64,000 bases of DNA from Tetranychus cinnabarinus (taxonomy: Eukaryota; Arthropoda; Arachnida; Trombidiformes; Tetranychidae), in assembly GCA_022266195.1 (NCBI GenBank), contig WHVY01000001.1:3782001-3846000 (forward strand), written 5' to 3'. Below the pieces are notes generated by a model. The model was not told the origin of the DNA. It ran no database searches and saw only the letters and a program-made list of their open reading frames with translations. Below are positions 58,152-64,000 of this stretch, one piece after another; positions within the stretch are counted from its first letter, which is position 1; the number at the start of each line of letters is the position of its first letter. The position numbers and the translations under genes were made by a program.

Positions 58152-61100
58152 ATGGCTGGGAAAGTCAGCTCTTGGCTCTATGAAAAAAGATCTTTGAAAA
58201 AACCCAAATTAGGTCCTTCGGATGTATATCCACAAGAACCTAAGCAGAAAGAGGTGAGTAAATTATTAACAGCTTTTTGACAAGCTTTACAAGCTTTATC
58301 TCTCTTTTCATATTAGGATGAACTGACAGCCATTAATGTAAAACAAGGTTTTATCACTTGTCCGACTATTCAAGAAGAATATGGTTCATCAAGAAATGCG
58401 AATATCACGCCCAACAAGTTTGGTGCTTTTTTCTCAGCCTTACTTTCGAAGAAACAAGAGCTCAATACATTACAAGACACTGGTAGAAGGAAGCCTCAGA
58501 TTAATCCAAAGGATAACATTTGGCTGGTTACACAAAGATCTAAACCAGCTGTTGATACTTGGTTTCGCGATCTTGCTTCTGGTACTAAAACGTTAGCTCA
58601 ACTCTCGCGTAAAGTACCTATATTTAATAAAAAAGAAGAAATTTTCCTCCAGCTGTATGAATTTCAAGTTCCCATGTTTAAAGCAAATTGGTTTATTAAA
58701 ATGTCTTCAGCATACTCAATTGCATTATCTGGTAAGTATTCGTTTGATTATTCTCATATATAGCTGACTTTTGACATAATTTTCACTCTCTCCCTTTTTG
58801 TCACAGAAACCGCCAATAAAAGTAAGAAAAGACAAGTCATCGATCAATCTCAAGAATGGACTGGTATTTTATGTAGATTCTTACGTGATCTATATCAGAA
58901 AATCTGTGAACATTATCATGGAGGTAATACCTCATCAGTGGCCCCATCATCATTTTCTAATAGTGTTTCTCCAAGCTCTGCTAATATAAATATTGATGTT
59001 GTACAAAAACAGTGGCAGTACTCCTGTCAGTTGGCTCGTTCACTTTTTGAAGAAGGCCTTTTAGACAAACAAGAATTTCTTAATTGGATGCTAGACATTC
59101 TAGAGAAAATTAAAACAGCTGACGATTCTGTGATGAGAGTTGTGGTGACACTGATTTTGCAATATGTAGAAGATTTCACCGAATCTGAGCTTTGCTCTCG
59201 TAAGCTTGCTTATCAATGTGCCATCAAGCTTAACCAACTTGTATCAAGTTATAATAGTGTATCTTCGTTAAACTCATCGAATAATTCGAACTCTTCTATA
59301 TCTTCACCTGGACCCAACGATAGCTCATCCTCTATTACAAATGGGCAGACTGTGAATAGATCAGGGTCTCCTACCACTTCACCGACTTCCAATTCCACGA
59401 CATCTGTTGAACCATTAATAATAAGTTTTCGTGATCTCCTAAGCTGTCCCCATCATCGTAATATTGCTATTGGGTTATCTGCTATCATCCAAATCATCAC
59501 TTTAAAATGTCCAACTGCTATGGTTTGGCATGGTGATGGTCGCTTATCTCCTGCACTAAATGGTTCACCTCTAGATCATCTTCCATGTCCACCTTCAGTT
59601 TTACCTATGCCAGTCAGACCTCACAATCGTCAGTTACGTGAAGAGCTTAGAGTAGCTGAAGATGAGATAAGATTGCGAAGTCGTGCGGTAGAAAATAAAT
59701 GGTGTTCAGATAGATCTCAGCAAACAGCACCCGGTGTCATAATCAATCGACTGCTAAATACCTTAGATTCATTAGATTGTCATTCATTTGAAAAAGTTGA
59801 ACCCAATAACTCCATTGAGACTCTTTACTCTGCAATATTCAAGAACCAATCTTCCAGCATTGTCAAGATAGATCTCTCTGAAAAGTCCCTCAAGAAGATC
59901 ATTGCCGAAGATGAACCAATTATTAAATTACTTTGTGAATGGGCAGTGACAACTAAGAGAACCGGTGAACATCGAGCATTAGTAGTAACAAAGCTTTTGG
60001 AAAAACGGCAAAATGAACTGCTTGCTGAGAAAGAGAATGAAAAACCTGAAGCTAAGGAAATGGAAACTAATCTGCCAAATGGTTGCAAAAATTCTGAGGC
60101 GACATCACTTATAAATGAAACTCCACATCAAATCTATCAAGATTTATTAATGTCTTTCCTCGATACTCAAGCACCAGTTTGGGATGATAAAAATCCAAAT
60201 CCAGAATCAAAACTAGCATTTTCAAACCTCGTCCTTCTTTTTGGGGAGCTGATCAGGTGTGATGTATTTTCGCACGACGCTTATATGTGTGCTCTTATTT
60301 CCAGAGGACAGTTTGCTAATTCACCGAACGCCTCTTCTTTAATACCTCCAATTTCGGATATGAAAATAACGAACAAATCTGAGCAACCTAGTTTAACCAA
60401 TTTTGTTCCAAATCTTCCATCAGCTACCATATTACCTTCATTAGGTGGTCCAACTTCGAATCTAGTTGGATCTATCGACGTAAATACTCCTAATAGATCA
60501 TCTGAATCATCTCTTCCTATGTTCGAACCGGTAACTGATCCATCCGGATCCACCAGATCTGATTTAATAGGTAATTGGGAACACTTGGAAATGGACGATG
60601 CACAATTGGATTCTGATTTGGGAAAGCTCTTACAACACATAAAAGAAGGGCAACAAAATAACATGAATGATCAAACTGGTAATTTAGCCTTAAAACTTTT
60701 TCAAGTCCTTTTTCGATTTTCGAATACCTTCAATATTTGATCGTTTTTAATAATCTTGTTTCCTAACTAAAAAATATACTAATTTACTAACTATTTATGA
60801 TATTAATTGCATGTACCCTTCATGGCCTTTGAATACATCTCTACCAATTGAATCTTCTTGATTTTTCTGGTATTTTATTTTAAACCATTATTTTATTATT
60901 TTTATGAGTGATCTAAAATAGCTTGCTAAATTATTTGTTTCTTTGTCTTTCAGATATTCTTTTACCAGACTCGGTGAGTTCTGACAAAGAAGATGAAGCT
61001 GGTAGTATCCTCGCTAATATGGGATTTGGACAACAAGAATCAGGACCCAAAGTTCACGTCCAAAGACATTTACTTTATACAACTCATTTTCCTTTACCGC

Positions 61101-64000
61101 AAGATGAAACCACTAATCATGACTGCAATCAGCGACATGTACTTTTATATGGTGTTGGCAAAGCACGTGATGATGCTAGACATACGGTTAAAAAGACTAC
61201 CAAAGAAATACTGAAGTTATTCAGTCGTAAATCATCTATGGATATCTCTGAAGGAGCTAAGATCAAAAAGAAGGAAAGTTTTAGCTTTGAAACAGCTCTC
61301 AGCAAGTTTCAAAGTCTTGCATACTTTGATCAACATGTTGTAACTTCATCATGTGCTGTTACTTGTATTGAAATGTTTGAAGGGGTTGCTAATGGAACTT
61401 CAGCACACCTTCCTCTGATAGAAGCTATCGCCTTCTTATTCGATTTGATGGAAATGGCTCTCAATATTCATGGTCTGATTGACTTTTGTATTCAACTCCT
61501 TAAGGAAATGCCTGATGTTGAAATGAAACTTAACGAGAAGTGCCCTATTCTGGTCGGTAACTATTGCACGCAAATCGGTCTTTATATCACTGGTGTACTT
61601 TATAGATACCAGTCATGTTTATTAGTATCTCAAGAGGAGACTGTGACCATTTTTGAGGGTCTTTATAAGCTTGTCAGAAATGTTTCTAATCCTGCTGATT
61701 GCTCATCTGCTGAACGGTGTATACTGTGTTATTTATATGATCTATATACAAATTGTAGTCACATTAAGTCTAAATATTTTGATTTATTTAATTCAATTGG
61801 ACAAAAAATCAAGCAAAATATTCACACAACCAGAGAACCATCATCAGTAAAGTTATCATGGAATACCACTTGCATGAGTGAATACATCAACAATCCCAAA
61901 ATAAAAATTGATGTAAACCATCTACAACAGCTCAATGAAAATGCACACTTCAGATACAGTTTTGTTTGTAATGCTGTTCATGCTGTCTCGACCGCCAAAG
62001 ACGCCAATCGTTTAAATGATCTTTCCATTTTGTGTGCTGAACTATCATCTCGATGTCCTGCCTTGGGCAGTGAATGGCTTGGAGTACTCAAAGCTCTCTG
62101 CTGTTCATATAAGCAAAATAGTGGTTTCTCTGAAGTCCTTGCTCAAGTTAATGTTTCAGACATCTCCCTGCACGATAATATCGCTGTATTTACTTGCATT
62201 CTCATTGCTCGTCGCTGTTTTTCACCTCAAGACTTTGTGATCCATTGTGCTCTTCCCTCACTACTTGCAGCTAGTCCAACCGGTGGAGGCTGTCAAGATG
62301 CTGAAGCCGGTGCTCGATTAACCTGTCATATACTTCTTTGTTTCTTTAGATCATCAGAGCCTCCTCTTTCCTCTAACACTGTATTCATTACACCAGCTAC
62401 GACCCTGTACTCTTTAACAAGCCCCGGACCATCAAACCTTCCACCTCCTGTATCAAACATAGGCCACAATAGATCATCTCTGTTTGTCATAAAGCATCCT
62501 TGTGATCGTTATCTTTTAGCTGCTGCAAACATAAGCATGAAGGTTGAAGCTGTACTTACTATATTGAAAGCAATCCTTGTATTAGGTGAGTTCAAAGACA
62601 TTAATTTTAAAATATCAAATACGCGGTATTTCATTTCTGTATACTAATTTGATTTAATTTCTTACTTAAGGAGATTCAACAGATGCTAATCGAGAGACTA
62701 AACCTAAAATGGAAAACTCTAGTACAAAGGAACTTAATTTAAATGAATTTTCTGGACTGATGAACGATGAAGAATTTAATGATTATGATTTTCTGTGAGT
62801 AATTTTTTGAAATCAATTATGATTTGAAGAGAAATTTATAATTTTGTTCCAATTACAGATTAACGGGAAATAAAAGTAAAGATAAGTCTGACGGAGTTGT
62901 TGAAGCTGCCGGTCTCAATGAATTTGCTAAACATGTTCTTAGACAGATAAGTAGTCAAGAATGGATCTTAGAACGCTGTTTAAGGGATCCAGATGTTATA
63001 ACGAAACAAGACGTATTTCTTGACCCTAGTTTAACCCCTGAACAAGCTCTACAGCTTCTACAAATGATTTGTAATCCTAAGTCACATACCCTTGTTGATC
63101 AAGATTTTGAGCCAAAACAACAAATTACCAGAGTTTTCCAAAACCTCGATGAATGGACAATAAGACAATCCTGGCTTCAGTTGCAGCTTATGTATGCACA
63201 GTGTTGTACAGCCAAATCACCTACAGATGTAGGTAATTGGCTCGATATGGTAGCTAAAGCTACTATTGATTTTTTTCAACAAGCAAGCGAAGAAAGTTCC
63301 AAGAATGGCCTATTCCATGAAAGTGGTAAAGTCGATAAACAGTCCTCTGAAGGACAATGGCAGAATAAAAGCACTAGGGTGTGGCTTGTGTCACCACTCA
63401 TATCGAAATTACCATCGTCAGTGCAAGGTAAAATACTTAAGGTTGCTGCAAATGTACTAGAGTCAGGTAATTGGATGTCAGCTGGCTCAAACTCAGCCCA
63501 AAACTCGTATTCGTACTCAAAAAATAAGGATCGAGGCTTTTCTCAACAAAAGAGTAGCAGCTCAGGCAATGCAAATAACCCGTCTTCTTTGTTGAGTTAT
63601 CCACCCTTTCTTGCCCTGGTACTTATGTGTCTCCGTGGTAAAGATGAACAAAGAGAGAGTCTTTTGAACTCTTTGTTCTTGCAACTTCAGCAAGCCGTTC
63701 ATGACAGAGATGACCCAAAAAATCGTGTTATAAACATCCAAGAAGGATTACAACTGAGACTTAGTTTAGTTGGTGGTATGTTCGATATGATACAGAAATC
63801 TACCTCGCTCATTAATGATTGGGCAGTATTATTTGTTCAACTGATAAGTTATGGTGTTGTAGAGACTCAGCAAAGCTATGAACTTTTCACAACGGTTCTG
63901 GATATGTTGGCAGTGTTAATTCATACCACACAATCATCTGAAACCTCTGAATCTAGAGAAGAAACCAGGAAACAATATCAAAATCTTATCAAAAAGTTGA
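58152..64000 (+). CDS. MED12: Mediator subunit 12 (kohtalo), N-terminal part, runs off right edge
   Basis: Six coding exons are visible (58152-58253, 58317-58731, 58807-60678, 60954-62585, 62671-62794, 62859 to the edge) and join in frame to about 1762 codons. The start is clear: MAGKVSSWLYEKRSLKKPKL, then GPSDVYPQEPKQKEDELTAI, then NVKQGF, the segment that activates the CDK8 kinase module. Further matches are LQDTGRRKPQINPKDNIWLV, LLCEWAVTTKRTGEHRALVV, LDTQAPVWDD, ERCILCYLYDLYTNCSHIKS, SEWLGVLKALCCS, NLDEWTIRQSWLQLQLM and YELFTTVLDMLAVLI. Ser/Asn-rich inserts lie between conserved blocks. MED12 links CDK8 and cyclin C to Mediator in the nucleus and modulates transcription downstream of Wnt and other pathways. 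The C-terminal part is outside the window. Confidence 0.95.

Noticed and set aside
1..64000. tRNA, rRNA or CRISPR features
   Set aside because: I looked for tRNA T-arm signatures, rRNA-like blocks and regularly spaced short repeats and found none that could be supported.

Overview
This is AT-rich eukaryotic DNA with short introns, mostly 50-90 bp with GT-AG ends. The gene set (Neverland sterol desaturase, a Wnt, an activin type II receptor, MED12, CHMP7, EIPR1) points to an ecdysozoan arthropod. The compact introns and long AT-rich gaps would fit a mite or similar chelicerate; that placement is inference.

Layout. 1-15 kb: the first coding exon of a Wnt gene (minus, runs off the left edge), a large single-exon PTB-domain protein (minus), a complete miniature LTR element with identical 332-bp LTRs (8791-9846), and single-exon CHMP7 (minus). 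15.5-29.3 kb is a rearranged segment. A 988-bp near-perfect inverted repeat (15700-16687 and 18614-19601) flanks a 1.9-kb spacer holding a small Cys-rich ORF and an endonuclease/exonuclease/phosphatase-like ORF. The arms duplicate the 5' part of an acid-lipase gene. Lipase A, EIPR1 and lipase B follow, then neverland (minus, 6 exons) and a decayed EIPR1 3' copy. 29.5-31 kb (minus): PAM16/TIM16, whose last intron is almost filled by an in-frame NUDT8-type CoA-diphosphatase ORF that has no usable ATG. 31-44.5 kb: a long stretch where I recognise no gene. 44.5-50.2 kb: a strong 200-bp hairpin, a four-TM protein (plus), UTP18 and EMC5 (minus). 52-55.6 kb: a small secreted LRR-like protein, a truncated EMC5 copy, a complete EMC5 paralogue and the activin receptor type II gene. 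58.1 kb to the right edge: the N-terminal part of MED12.

The genes are mostly unrelated housekeeping and signalling genes: ESCRT-III (CHMP7), endosomal recycling (EIPR1), mitochondrial import (PAM16), CoA hydrolysis (NUDT8), ribosome biogenesis (UTP18), ER membrane insertion (EMC5), Mediator kinase module (MED12), sterol supply for ecdysteroids (nvd), TGF-beta and Wnt signalling. The points most worth a second look are the PAM16/NUDT8 arrangement, the inverted-repeat locus around the EEP ORF, the miniature LTR element and the EMC5 duplications beside the activin receptor.
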